In this document: positions 43,100-55,957 of the stretch, piece after piece
Numbering within the stretch: the first letter of the stretch is position 1
How the letters are laid out: every line of letters starts with the position of its first letter
DNA from: Gordionus sp. m RMFG-2023
Lineage: Eukaryota; Nematomorpha; Gordioida; Chordodea; Parachordodidae
Direction of reading: 5' to 3'
Length of the DNA: 64,000 bases
NCBI RefSeq assembly: GCF_954871325.1
Contig: NC_088775.1
Coordinates: forward strand, 69,975,561 to 70,039,560
Notes under the pieces: model-generated
The model's database searches: none
Told to the model about the DNA's origin: nothing
Seen by the model: only the letters and a program-made list of their open reading frames with translations
Program-made: the position numbers and the translations under genes

Positions 43100-44705
43100 T
43101 TTTTTTTTGTTGAACTTCTTTATTATAATTTATCAAATAAAATTATATGAAAATTAACGTCAAATATAAAATAAAATAAAATAAAACTTTATTCTATAAA
43201 AACGGAGGTGGGACTACAAGTTCCCAAAAAACATAAATAATTATATTTTAAAATAGTAATTTGTAGATTTTGTTTTAAAAAATAATATTCTATAGGTTCT
43301 GATGTAAGGGCACTTATCTTATCGCATATATTTTTTAAAAATTTTAAAGTTCCGCTTGACATATGTCCAAGGGAAGAGATAACGATTGGTATAAAAATAT
43401 AATTAGTTAATTTAGAATATTTAATTGTTTTTATTTCTCTGCTATATCAACCGGATTAGAATTTAAATTTTTTGGAAAAGAGGATACGCATGTGAAGTCC
43501 CAAATTAAGGATTTCCCTAAAGACCAAGGCACGGAAGTTAAGCCATCTGGTCTTAGGTCATCATCTAATGATAAATTAGTAGGCTCCAGGATGTTTGGTA
43601 TTTGGGCCCTGGTAAGAGAACGGCTAATAGCTAAATTAATTGCTGCATTGCATGTCTGCCTTGACTATATATACAATTTAGACCATGTATCCCTTTGGAG
43701 TCAACTAATATTTTACATTTGATGCATGTATGTGGCTGAACTATGTTACATTCAATTCGATGGCCTATGGCAACTCTTATTTGTTCATCTGATAAGAGGT
43801 TACCTAGGTGACTTGGTAATGCTTCCAACCATTCATAACCACTAGTACAATCAGCATTCTGTAATAGTTGAATAACTCCAAAGGGGGTTTTATGAGATTA
43901 TTTAAAAAAAATTTTTAATTAAAGGTTCGAAAATTGATTGGTGTGTTAAGATTGTTGGTAAAGCAGCTTTAGGTGGAGCTAATGATACCCAAGCTGTCAA
44001 GGCCGAATTTGAAAGGTTATCTTTAGGATATCATGGCGTTATTCATCAAACGCGATGCCAAAAATGAAGAAAGAGATATAGGGTTTAATGGATATAAATC
44101 TAAACCACCCATTTTCGAGGGTAATTGTGAGAAACCCCAATTAAAATCTTCCAATTTAATATTTAAAATATTTTCAAATATGCATCTAAAAAATCCATGA
44201 ACACGATTAATAATTTAATTATTTAAAAAAAAAGGAAGATGATCTAAAAATATGTAAAATCTTTAGTAAAAATATATATTTTTTTAAAAGAAAAAAGCTC
44301 TGGTTTGAAGGAATTTCTTTTAAAATATTTTCAAGTCCTAATAAGCCTTCGAAAAATTTTTCCACGAACACCCCACAGTTGGAAAAACTGCTCAAAGGTG
44401 AATCAAGAAGATTAATTTCACTTTTTTTAATGATTTTAAACCCCTGGACTTCGAGAGTATTTGAATTTAAAAAGCATATTTCAGATTTAGCTTTATTTAG
44501 AGTAAGACATACGTTTAGAGAATTCTTCTGTATATACTCATCCCTGCTAGAATATTTTTAGAAGGTCCGCAGATGGTACCATCATCTAGATACCATATGT
44601 TTAAATCTAAGTTAAAAAAGGTTTTAAGAGAATGAATTAGGTTATGTATACCTAAACTAAAGATGAGAGGGCCCAAAGGTAATAAATTAAAAAACATAGA
44701 AATAG
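43100..44705 (-). mobile_element. LINE-like element: reverse transcriptase end plus nuclease-like C-terminus
   Basis: The minus-strand pieces in order are: LPLGPLIFSLGIHNLIHSLK and NIWYLDDGTICG (44,697-44,560), the reverse transcriptase region with the Y-x-D-D catalytic motif; LPSKMGGLDLYPLNPISLSS (about 44,140-44,080); HLGNLLSDEQIRVAIGHRI and a zinc-binding-like C..C...H...C stretch (HTCIKCKILVDSKGIHGLNC, 43,828-43,631); and an open segment at 43,630-43,435 with NILEPTNL, LRPDGLTSVPW and KSLIWDFTC, resembling a PD-(D/E)xK restriction-like endonuclease. Truncated before the reverse transcriptase N-terminus, with frame changes, as is usual for a 5'-truncated LINE. Family unresolved; the C-terminal nuclease recalls R2/R4-type LINEs. 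Confidence 0.65.
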
Positions 44706-45219
44706 TTGTTTTTTAAATTTCAACATTTATTATCAATTTAGTAAATTAAAATATTTTCATGCCCCCCGCACTCCTCATTTCAACGCCACTGCTGTGACTA
44801 GTAGGACTAGTTAATTTAAAAATAATATATATCGTGATATCCCTACTTTGCAGTTCCTTTGTAGAGATTTATAAATTTTTAAAATTTAATATTATATCTG
44901 CAAGATCTTATAGGCCACTATTTTAATATTTTAAACCCAGTTTCAAACTTATTCTAGAAACGAACTAATGAACTTATCATTGGCTTCATAAATTTGTTTC
45001 TAGCTATGTCTTATGCATTTTTTTAACTAATATTGTGTAAAATAAAAGTCATAATTGTCAATGATAAAATTTAAAGTTAGACCACTAATATGACTAACCA
45101 TCTTTGCGGGTTAGAATTTACTAAGCTTCATTTGCGCGCAATTAAAAAAACTAGAGTTAAATTTTTCACTTAAAAAATGATCCTATTAGAATAATTTTAC
45201 CTTGCCATACAAAATCTAG

Positions 45220-46830
45220 AACACAAGAATCCTATCTTTCAAAGTATTGAGATATATGATCGCAAATTTATTTCTGTTTAATTATGGAATGAATATGTTG
45301 AAACTAGACGAGAAAGGCAAGCTGGGAAGATATAACAGAGCTCAATTTACTAAATTAAGCACCGATTTAGAAGAACATTGCAAGGAAATGCTTCAAGATA
45401 GGTTAAAAAATTTAGATTGGTCAAATTACGATGGCGAAAAAAATAATAAACACCAACAATCAGTGAGTGATTTATTTCAACAAGATAAGGCTCTAATATT
45501 ATTGGATTTGCTAACAGAACGTACAAATAAAAACTATATAGATCAGAATGACGAAGATATGTATTTTACAAACCCTGGAGAAAGAGTTAAAAATATAGAC
45601 AAGCTAAAAGATGCTCAAATTGATACTCAGTCGATGATGGGTGATAGAGACCAGGAGGACAAACCCTCAAAGCATGGAGAAATTTTGCAAGATTTAATCA
45701 AACAACTCATGCCATCTCGGGCCGGATTAGACACAGGGAGACTTAAAGATTTAGTTGTAAGTGAAAAATTATAAACTGGGTGTTTTTGTTTATAATGCAT
45801 GATATTAATTAAATAAATAGTTTAAACAATTTCATTACTAGCTTTAATTATTTGGACCTATAATAAGCGCAATGATGGTTAAGCAATACCATAATTATTA
45901 CTAAATGACAGCGCAGCTGTATTATTTACCTTTTAATTTAAGTATAGCGATACTATATCATAACCTGCTTACTATAAATGAGGCCTTATGTATTTGCTAA
46001 AGAAATAACTTAAAAAAATATTTAGACGTGATTAACTTTTAAAGTAAGTCTAAATTCAAACTTACTAAGCACATTCATGCCCCTCCCTAGATATTTTATT
46101 AGATAGATATAATTCAAATAAGAGAAAGAAAGGAAGAAAGAAAGAAAGAAATTTGCGTGATCTTCTTCTCGTGGCTTATCTCTGCACAACAATTATAATT
46201 AAATATGGTGTTTTAATCATAGGCGTTATCAAGTTTCCTAGGGGAGGGGGTGGTTTGTAAGTTGAATTTTCTTCGTATTATATTGTATGACTTTAAGTCC
46301 GCCTTCTGTAGGCCTCTCGGGTTACTTTTTAAAGTATATTTTGGTTTTACACTTATTTTTACCTTAAGACTTTTTTCCTAAAAATTTTAATTATAGTTAT
46401 TATTTAAAAAAATTATTCACATTTATACATATTTATTTTTTAAATTATTATTTATAATGAAATATTATAATGATTTTTATAGGAGTGGGGATGAGGGTGG
46501 TGTATGATTTACATTACTTTTTTAAAAGAGACGAAAGATTTCCTTATTCCCGCCTCGGCTATTTTTATTATTTGGGCATGCAATTTTATAATAATATACT
46601 TTTGGTTTACTGTATTTATATCATAGAATTTCAATCGTAAAATTAGCAATCTAAACTGGTTATATTCTCAATATCAAAATCCTTATAGCAGAAAGCCACC
46701 AAATAAAGTTAGTAAAAGAGACCAAGATAATGAACCTGATGATTTTTTAACGTCAGTGTTAAGCCCGGTAGTTAGTGTTATGGGCATTGTACCGAAATAT
46801 AAATCGGCCAGGAAATCAAAAAGTACTTAA
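45220..46830 (+). CDS. Two-exon gene of unknown function
   Basis: Exon 1 is open from about 45,220 (after the acceptor-like AAAATCTAG) and has its first ATG at 45,256; it ends at 45,756 before a consensus donor GTAAGTG. An 870-nt intron ends TATCATAG, and exon 2 (46,627-46,830) continues in frame for 67 residues to TAA. The protein is about 230 residues, hydrophilic and charged, with GKLGRYNRAQFTKLSTDLEE, ALILLDLLTERTN, GEILQDLIKQLMPSR, and a C-terminus SVLSPVVSVMGIVPKYKS with a basic tail. No family is recognised; GKLGRYNRAQF faintly recalls GIT/Spa2 homology repeats, too weak to use. No transposon signature. Additional 5' exons are possible. Confidence 0.55.
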
Positions 46831-48885
46831 TTATCATTTGTAAATTGAGAGTCTACATATTTTTATATAAATTTAGCTATCAGATTTATCTTGTAAATCC
46901 TATATTTTTTACATAATATAATTATATATGTGCATTTATACTATTTATATTTATAGCCTTTGTCTTGATTATAAAACACATATAATATTTTTGATAATAA
47001 ATATCGTAGAAATCGAATAAATATATTTACTCATCATTATTAGTAGGACTAATACAGATAGCATAAGTGGAGAGGGTATAAGAACAAGATGAAAAGGTAC
47101 AATTCTTAAAATGATACTAAGCAAATGGAGAGGAAATAAAGTATTTCATTTAGAAATGAAAACGAATCATAATTCTAAAAAAGGTAACAATGATCTATCT
47201 CATTGCGTTGATTACTTACCTTAAATGTTAATAAGTAGAGATTAAACGTTGCTTAAGGGAACAGAGATTTCAAGTGTTAAGTTTAATATCATCTATATAA
47301 GTTAGCGTATCATTTATATAAATGCTTAAAAAAACCTACAAAATTATTCTTACAAATTATATTTAATAAAAAATACAATTATTTAAAAAGAATTTTGCTT
47401 CTATCTTATAAAAAAATAAATCATATTTTTTTTTTATTGATTTTGCTCTACATATAAACAAAGATCCTAGATTATGTTTAAACTTTTAAAAATTTATTTA
47501 AATATTATTATTACTTTTAAATTTAACTCATTTTAATGTATAGATGAGAAATTTTCCTTACTCCGAGTAACCTCTGTGGAGCCATTCATTCTTATAAAAC
47601 CTCGCCAAAAGGTTTGAGAATTTTATTTATTATTCTTAGCAATTTATCTAATCTGAGCGTGTTTTGGGCAATAATAATTTCTTCCTTCGCGTAATTTTAT
47701 TTTTGAGCACTAAGAGATAATTCTGACTGTTTCAGTATTTATTCTGGTAAATTATATTACATTAGAAATTTCTTTCGGAAAAATCATAACATTATGCACT
47801 ATATCTGGAGTTATATTTTTACGTGTTGTAATTCATAATTCCAATTAATGCCTATTTTTAATAATGTAAAATAAGTTTTTAGGCAGCGTTGCTTGACTTA
47901 ATTTGTGTTCTTAATTCTGAATTCCATTAGAAAAATCAACCTGGACACCTCTTTTTGTTTTACTTTTAAATGATAAATAGGTTCCTATTTTTGACTAAGA
48001 ACAACTATTTAGAAAAGCTTTTAGGAAGAAATCAAACGACCTAGACACAGCCTTAGGTGTTATTTTTTTTACAAAAATTAAGATAACTATATCATAAAAC
48101 ATTTGAGTAATTTAAAATTATATTTTTCAAATAGGGAAACTATCTCCTGCAACTAGTAAGCTTTTGCACTGGGCCATGGTCCTTGAGACTGGTTCAGACC
48201 GTAAATCCTAAATAAAAAGACCGCTTTAAGATTGAACTTTTTATTTAGAAAATATTTTTGTTCTTACCTAATTTAATTCTTGTTTTATTATTTTATTAAT
48301 ACAAAAGTATTTTATGTTAACAATATCAAATTAAATATGAATAATATAATATAATAAATTATAATATTGAATTTGAATAAATGCTAATGTCTTTGTTTGT
48401 AGAACTGCACTGGAAGGGTATAAGAAGGACTTAAAGCCGGTGTAGATCTATTCCATTTTGTCCATTATACTTCTAATATTAGTTAGTTCATATGTTCAGG
48501 TTAGGGAATGGGCATATCTACTCAAAAATTATAATTAATTTCTAATTACAATTAGTTAAAAAAATTTTAACTTAATTATAATGGCTAATTCCTCTTTTAA
48601 AAACGGTAAAAATAGTAAATAATTACTAAATACATATAATATTTGCATAATTACAATTCCTTTTATATTAAAATTAAAAAAGTAGGATTTTAATAAAAAT
48701 CATAAAAAATATAGAGAAACTTAATTAAATAGCATAGATGTGTAGGCTTCCTCGATCGATGTGATTTCCACCTCATTGTTGTTTCTAGTTCTCGAGGTAA
48801 TGAAACATATTCTGTGGACCCGAATTTTCATCAGTCTTATCCTCGCCTATCTCCATCTATAGGTGGTCCTTCTACATTTTTCAAA
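46831..48885. other. Intergenic stretch, few features
   Basis: No gene recognised. A GTTAGG-type MITE end occurs at about 48,030-48,056. TAATTAC/ATTAGTTA repeats at about 48,520-48,660 resemble 61,255-61,405 and may be ends of one MITE family. Just before, inside the intron at 46,115-46,150, is a (GAAA)n run. Confidence 0.35.
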
Positions 48886-49668
48886 TTCTCAATTATTTCT
48901 GACTCCATATTTTCTTCATTTTCTTCCTCTCTCCCTGACTTCTCCATTTTTTCGCTACATCCCGTTTTCGTAGTTGATCAGCATGCTTTCGTATCGTTCT
49001 ATCTTTACTTTCTACTAAATAGGAATATCTACCAGTTCTGGATGATTTTATAATTCCTCTTTTCCAACCTGAATTGGTTTCATTATGTACCCATACAGGT
49101 TGTGAAAAAAAATCATGGTTTGATTGTATATTATTATTTTGCAATTTTTATAGATAATTTCTTATAATATATCTCGAATTCCCTCATTTGAATGTGTTTA
49201 TCATGCGATTTTTGTCGCATATTAGATCGTTCCATCCCAATCTAATCCAGTTCTTAGATTGCGCCCCAACAATAATCTTACTGCCATTCTGTATGTTGTC
49301 AAAGCTTCTCCCATACTTAGCTTCCTCTGGCTCCTTAATATCTTTTCTAGTGGCAAAATATGGATACTTAAGTGTTCGTATTGTTCTTTTAGCTAACTTT
49401 TGGGATGGTAAGGTTTTAATGTTATAATTTAATATTTTTCTTTAAATAGAATCCTCGATAATCTTAGAATAAACATAGGGCCATTTATCTGACACAATTT
49501 ATCTTGGCGTTCCCAAACGTGTTAACCATTTCCTTAGCGCGTGATTATTGTTGTTGATCTCTCATATCAACTAGACCTCAACCCATTTTATATGTGCAAC
49601 AACTCCAACTAGGTTCCGCGAAATCTCGATGAATGCGTTTCCATGGCGTATTAGAGATGTACCACGCA

Positions 49669-49694
49669 CAGGGACCCGAAGTGAACCGTAACGA
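49669..49694. repeat. Short remnant end of the CAGGGACC hAT
   Basis: Begins CAGGGACCCGAAGTGAACCG, like the end of the hAT at 50,941-51,847, and stops after about 26 bases where the inverted Gypsy copy begins. It marks the far side of the original hAT insertion in the integrase region. Confidence 0.65.
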
Positions 49695-49696
49695 AC

Positions 49697-52600
49697 AACT
49701 ATATCAACCCACATTGGGTATTTTCGATATCAATGTATGCCTTTCGGCCTTTATAGTGCGTCGACTATTTTCCAACGCGATAATATCATAAAGGAAAAAA
49801 ATGATGTAGAACATTTGAACAATGTAAAAAAATATTAATGAAATTAAAACAGGCTGGTATGAAGGCAAAATGGGGGGAAATTCGTTTTTTAAAAGAATCA
49901 GTTCTTTTTCTAGGATTTGTAATAGATGAAAATGGAATCCACACGAAGGAAAAAATAGATGCTATTTGAAGGATACCAACTCCTAAGAATATACGCCAAT
50001 TGAGATATTTTTAGGACTTGTGAATTATCACGAGAGATTTTTACCACATTTACATGGTATAGCCGTTCTACTGAATGAATTAACAAGCATTAAAAGTTCC
50101 TGAAGTTGACTGACAGGAAACAAGATGTATTTAATAAAATAAAGCAGCTTTTGTCAACAAATAAAACTTTAATTCCTTATTCGTGCCAATCATATTGGAA
50201 TGTGGGCCTCCAACACTGGTTTTAGAGTTGTATTACTTCACGGAGTTAAAAAGGGTTTTAGCAGACCTATCGCATTTGCTTCGCGAACATTATTGGAGTC
50301 AGAAAATTATGCACCAATAGAAAAAGAGGCAGGAGCATTTTTGTGTGAAATTAAAAAATTTCATACTTAAATATATTATGAACAGATCACAAACATTTTG
50401 AAAAATTATTTAAGATATCCAATAGTCGATTAACGCGCTGAAGATGGAAAATGTCCGCATATGATTTTGAAATTGAATATCGTCCAGAAAAAGAAAACAT
50501 AATGGCTGATACATTATCTAGACTTCAGAAACATGAAAAATTAGAGCAATAAATTTGCTCGATATCTTGGTCAAGTTGAAATCCAGAAAGAAACAAGGAA
50601 ATTTAGGTTTGAAGGTAAAGTGATTAAAAACATCAAGTGAGGATGGGTGGGGTTTGATGCGAAAAATGATGTAGAGTTAGTTCGTTTTAAGAATCGGCGG
50701 GAGGAATTATCAGTAGATCGAGATGTCATTGAATGGAAAGTTGGTAATTCCAACCGTGTTGAGGAAATCAATATTAACTATTATACACAGGGGGCATCCA
50801 TGAATAAATGTTATGTAATCAATTTTTAGAATGTATTTTTGGTGGCCTAATTGTGATAAAGACATTGAACAACATTATCGCCAATGTATCTCATGTCAAA
50901 GTTATCGGTCGAATATAATGTAGATTCCTTTATATGCGTTCAGGGACCCGAACTGTTATTTATAACGGTTCAGTTTGGTTACGGTTCAGTATGTAAAAAA
51001 TTATAATGGTTACGTTTAGGGTACGGTTCTTAAGAAGAAATTTACAAAAGTTCGGTTTGGTTCAGCTAATTATAAAGGTTTAAAAGGTTCATTACGGTTA
51101 GAAATTTTTTATTTATTGAAGCAACCCCATCTAATTTATTTTTATTAAAAGCATCTATGAATTATATATAAAAAAAATATATAAGATTCAAAATAACTCA
51201 TTTTTAAATATATTATTTGAAAGTATAAGTAATATATTTTCTAATATAAATGGATTCCTTTTTATTCGTTGTGACGATAACACAAATTTTAACCCCGAAA
51301 AAGCCCTTACCATAACCGTAACCGAACCGATATAATTATTTTTTGAAGGAGAAAGAACCCTTAAAAGGGTTAAACCGGTTCAGTTTTTATATTTTAGGAA
51401 TCGAAAAAATTTGATTATCCAGAATTATATAAACTTTCTCTTATAGTACTGGTGGTTCCCGCAACACAAGTTTCTGTAGAAAGGGCTTTATCGGGGCTAA
51501 AATTTGTGTTATCGTCACAACGAACATAAAGGAATCAATTTATATTAGAAAATATATTACTAATACGTTCAAATAATATATTTAAAAATGAGTTATTTTG
51601 AATCTTATATATTTTTTTTATATATAATTCATAGATGCTTATAATAAAAATAAATTAGATGGTGTTGCTTCAATAAAAAAAATTTCTAACCTTAATGAAC
51701 CTTTATAAACCTTTATAATTAGCTGAACCAAACCGAACTTTTGTAAATTTCTTCTTAAGAACCGTACCCTAAACGTAACCATTATAATTTTTTACCTACT
51801 GAACCGTAACCAAACTGAACCGTTATAAATAACAGTTCAGGTCCCTGAACGCATATAAAGGAATCCACATTATATTCGACCGATTACTTTGACATGAGAT
51901 ACATTGACGGTAATGTTGTTCAATGTCTTTATCACAATTAGGCCACCAACAATACATTCTAAAAATTGATTTCATAGCATTTATTCCTGGATGCCCCCTG
52001 TGTATAATAGTTACTATTGATTTCCTCAACACGGTTGGAAATACCAACTTTCCATTCAATGACATCTCGATCTACTGATAATTCCTCCCGTTGGAAATAC
52101 CAACTTTCCATTCAATGACATCTCGATCTACTGATAAATCCTCCCGCCGATTCTTAAAACAAACTAACTCTACGTAATTTTTCGCATCAAACCCCACCCA
52201 TCATCGCTTGATGTTTTTAATCACTTTATTTAGAAACCTAAATTTCCTTGTTTCTTTCTGGATTTCAACTTGACCAAGATTTATATCGAGCAAATTTATT
52301 GCTCTAATTTTTCATGTTTCTGAAGTCTAGATAATGTATCAGCCATTATGTTTTCTTTTTCTGGACGATATTCAATTTCAAAATCATATGCGGACATTTT
52401 CCATGCTCAGCGGGTTAATCGACTATTGGATATCTTAAATAATTTTTCAAAATGTTTGTGATCGGTTCATAATATATTTTCGTCCAAAAATAAAAGTATG
52501 AAATTTTTTAATTTCACACAAAAATGCTCCTGCCTCTTTTTCTATAGGTGCATAATTTTTCTCTGACTCCAATAATGTTCGCGAAGCAAATGCAATAGGT

Positions 52601-53165
52601 CTGCTAAAATCCTTTTTAACTACGTGAAGTAGCACAACTCCAAAACCAGTGTTGGAGGCCCACATTCCAATATGATTGGATAACGAATTAAAGTTTTATT
52701 TGTTGACAAAAGCTGCTTTATTTTATTAAATACATCTTGTTTCCTGTCAGATCAACTTCAGGAACTTTTAATGCTTGTTAATTCATGCAGTGGAGCGGCT
52801 ATACCATGTAAAAGTGGTAAAAATCTCTCGTGATAATTCACAAGTCCTAAAAATATCTCAATTGGTGTATATTCTTAGGAGTTGGTATCCTTCGAATAGC
52901 AACTATTTTTTATTTCGCTGTGGATGCCATTTTCATCTATTACAAATCCTAGAAAAAGAACTGATTCTTTTAAAAAACGTATTTTCCCCCATTTTGTCAT
53001 CATACAACCTATTAATTTCATTAATACTTTTTTTTACATTGTTCAAATGTTCTACATCATTTTTTTCCGTTATGATATTATCGCGTTGGAAAATAGTCGG
53101 GGCACTGGAAAGGCCGTAAGGCATACATTGATATCGAAAATACCCAATATGGGTTGATATAGTTA
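49697..53165. repeat. 3.4-kb palindrome over the Gypsy fossil
   Basis: The left arm (49,697-51,310) is the reverse complement of the right arm (51,478-53,165), around a 167-bp spacer centred near 51,394. Outer parts of the arms are Gypsy pol sequence; the inner 370 bp of each arm are hAT sequence. Arms look more than 90 percent identical by eye. The right arm is longer mainly because it has a tandem duplication of about 58 bp near 52,085-52,145. Confidence 0.85.
50941..51847. mobile_element. Fold-back hAT, CAGGGACC ends
   Basis: Ends CAGGGACCCGAACTG and CAGTTCAGGTCCCTG; the inverted repeat continues for about 370 bp, with repeats of GGTTCAGTTTGGTTACGG. The central unique part and inner right arm encode, on the plus strand (about 51,405-51,530), YPELYKLSLIVLVVPATQ then VSVERALSGLKFVLSSQR, a hAT dimerisation domain. 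It sits at the centre of the palindrome in the Gypsy fossil. Confidence 0.8.
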
Positions 53166-54930
53166 GGTATTCCTGCCAATAGATCATCCATAGTTGGTAT
53201 TATAAGGTAATCATATAAGATAATTGGATTTAATGTAACCTTAAAATCAGCACAGATCTTGATTTCTCCACTTGTTTTGCTCACGTTAATTGATGGAGTA
53301 CCCACTTCATACGCGTTTTTTGTTGCGTCAATCTCCTTCAATATTCCTGATTTAATCAATCTATCGAATTCCATTTCAATTGGTTTTCTTAATGGAAAAG
53401 GAACTCCACGTGCTGGGTATGATTTCGGCCTTGCTGCCTCACTAAGATATATGCTAACTTCAAATCCATCCTGACTTATTATCGAAAACACTGGCAAATT
53501 CTAAAGTCATGGCAGCAATTTGCTTACCAATTGTTATAATATCTTACTTGTTATACTACGTATTGTAACTTGTCGTGAAATAAACATATTAAATGCCCAT
53601 GGTAGTCCAAAAAGTGGTATGTCATTTGAACGTAACCACGATTGGTAATGGTCGACCTATATTTTTAAATTGCACTCTTACAATAGTTTCACCAAGGAAG
53701 TTCAACTGTTGATTGCCGTAAACTGACAATGGTTTTGTTGGTCCAAGATTTGATCTGCCAATTTCATCCCAATATTGTTTTACAATTACCGATACCTGTG
53801 AGACTGTATCATAATCAAATTAATCAGTTACGTTTATCTTAATGGATAACTCAGCACTGTTTCTACCAATTTGGAAGATGTTGTTAATTGAATCTGATAT
53901 TTCATTATCATCTTGATGCATAGCATGTAGCATACTTTCCTTACAGTATTTTGCATAGTGCCCCACCTTTTGGCAATTATAACATGTTACCCTTGATGCA
54001 AATCATTGGGGTAAGGTGTGAGTTATTCCACATCGGGAACAGTTAATGTTTTTATACATATCATTATCGCTCAATTTACTATCCGCTTAAAATTGTTATT
54101 ATAATTAATATAATAATTAAAATTTCCTATTTCTTTAATATTTATGTGGGTACTTTTGCTTAAGGGGATTTTCATGATTATACTTCAATTGATCCTTAGG
54201 TTTATTGACCTTTTTTACCATCATATTGTAACTTCATTCTCAGCTCTTTCCATTGCCAAAGTCTATTTAAAACTTGTTGAGAGCTTACCCTTTCTTTCAG
54301 GTCATTTATTCCATTTGAAAATCTGATGCGAATATCTTTCTCCAATGCAGCCATTTTAACCAGCCACCACCTGATCTCTCAATCTTCCATCAAGATCAGA
54401 TTCAAATTTACACTCTTGTGGCAATCTTTTAAGCCGACCTGCAAACTCAGCAACTTCTTCGCTTTCCCCTCTTTCTGTTAAAATAAACTTAATCCTAGTA
54501 CCAAACAAATTAGAAGTGGGTTTAAACACTGCCTTGCCAATTTCAACTGTTTCATCATAATTAAGTTACTTCAAGATTCTTGGATATAAAAATGACCTCA
54601 TATCTGACAATATACTAATCCCCATGTAAGCAAATAGTATTTTTTTTCTTAGTTTCTTTATTTTTTAATATCCCTCTTATCTCCAACACATCATCTTTAT
54701 ATTCAATATAGTCTTCAAAATCAAAATTGTTTTGTTTATCAAAATTATCAAATTTAACTTGAATTATATTTATTAATTTAAAATTGTTTTTTTTACTCGA
54801 TTACCATTATTCGTTTCACTTAAGATATTCATTTCACCACTCTTATTAATTAAAATGTTTGATCATCACTTTTAACAATTACAGCAGTTAGCTTTTCTTC
54901 TTTATTCTTAAAATCCTTTGTCGCCATTAA

Positions 54931-55350
54931 ATTAATTTTTATTGTGTAATCATTTATGCCACATAACAAAAAATATTTTACCTGACAATCATAAAAACAT
55001 AAAAGTCATCATAATATAATCCAAATAGAGTGTAATATAGAATGTATGAACTATAATAATATATTATATAGCATTTATCACATGTCTTAATGATAGATAT
55101 TATAGGCATACATTTGAAGTTCCTTTTCTAACCTAATCAATAAATTTGAAATGGTTGGAGCTAAGAACGTTGGCTATTTAACCACAGGGGAGGGAGGGGG
55201 GTCGACGGGGTTCGATGGTCCGAGATTGTCGGAGAGTGGGACTGGTGGACCAGATTTAGTGGGCATTTTAGTTATCGTAACCACGTCGCGGGTCGCACAG
55301 AGTGAAGAAAACAACATTTTAATTAACGCATGTTGGTTATAGTAAAATAG
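54931..55350. other. Flank between Gypsy fossil and hAT nest
   Basis: Perhaps part of the Gypsy leader. A GC-richer stretch at 55,180-55,300 (GGGGAGGGAGGGGGGTCGAC; GGGACTGGTGGACC) has a 63-residue frame at 55,151-55,342 that is not convincing as a protein. Confidence 0.3.
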
Positions 55351-55957
55351 CAGTGTTATTAAAAGCTACTTTTAAAAGTAGCGCGCTATCGCTACCGCTA
55401 TTGTTTTCAAATGAGTAGTACGTTAAAAGTAGCTCTTTTTACGCTATTGATATTTTTTTAAATATTTTTTACGTAACTTTATTTCCACAAATAAAATATT
55501 GGTATAAAAACATGACTATAATTTGTTACATATATATATATATATAATTTATTTATTATTGCACTTTAATAATAATAACATTTCGGTACTGTCATACCCA
55601 AGTCTAGAGCGACGATCAGAAAGTATAAGCTTTGCCATACTAAATAATCGTTTGGCATTAACACTTGAGAGCATTGGCGTACGCAGCGGGGGGGGGAGCA
55701 GGGGGACAAATCCCCCCCCCCCAGCCAAAAAATGCAGATGCCGGATATATTTTTCAAAAATATTATTGTTTATATTAATTTATAATATTTATTCGTATCT
55801 CATATTAAATATATATTTAATTACATTTATTATCACATTTATATACTATTATATCAATTTATTTCGATTTCAAGTTTTCCGGCGTAATATTCACTTATTA
55901 TTTTCAAATTTTTAGTGGCGTAATATTTATCTACCATTTTCAAATTTCTAGTCAAAT

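Larger units (their letters stand above)
41490..44793 (-). mobile_element. hAT element A, second copy, with LINE insertion
   Basis: Homologous to 18,755-22,729 from about 41,490 on, and ends AACGCCACTG at 44,793 like the right end of element A. It lacks the two hATs inserted in the first copy, giving their empty sites. It carries instead a GC-motif hAT fragment at about 41,710-42,047 (repeats of TTCGGGCCGGG, end GATGCAGATCACT) and a LINE-like insertion at about 43,090-44,705. The left terminus was not found. Confidence 0.7.
48890..54930 (-). mobile_element. Gypsy-like (Metaviridae) LTR retrotransposon fossil, broken
   Basis: Read on the minus strand the parts come in Gypsy order: a Gag-like region with a CCHC knuckle (about 54,560-53,930), a protease-like region (about 53,900-53,560), reverse transcriptase (about 53,500-52,930), RNase H (about 52,700-52,440), integrase zinc-binding domain with HRGHPGINAMK (about 52,065-51,850), and, after an inserted segment, the rest of integrase with its C-terminal end (about 49,668-48,890). 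LTRs were not identified. It is clearly broken, with probably more than ten breaks, and is interrupted by a hAT and by an inverted copy of its own middle part. Moderately old. Confidence 0.85.

Noticed and set aside
45247-45774. GIT/Spa2-homology protein
   Set aside because: Only a short phrase (GKLGRYNRAQF) resembles the repeat; the rest does not, so no name was given.
49188-49427. Plus-strand frames across the Gypsy fossil
   Set aside because: They are opposite-strand shadows of the integrase region of the fossil.
55523-55915. 130-residue frame on the plus strand
   Set aside because: It crosses the end of one hAT into another and includes a C tract read as prolines; it is a shadow of nested transposons.
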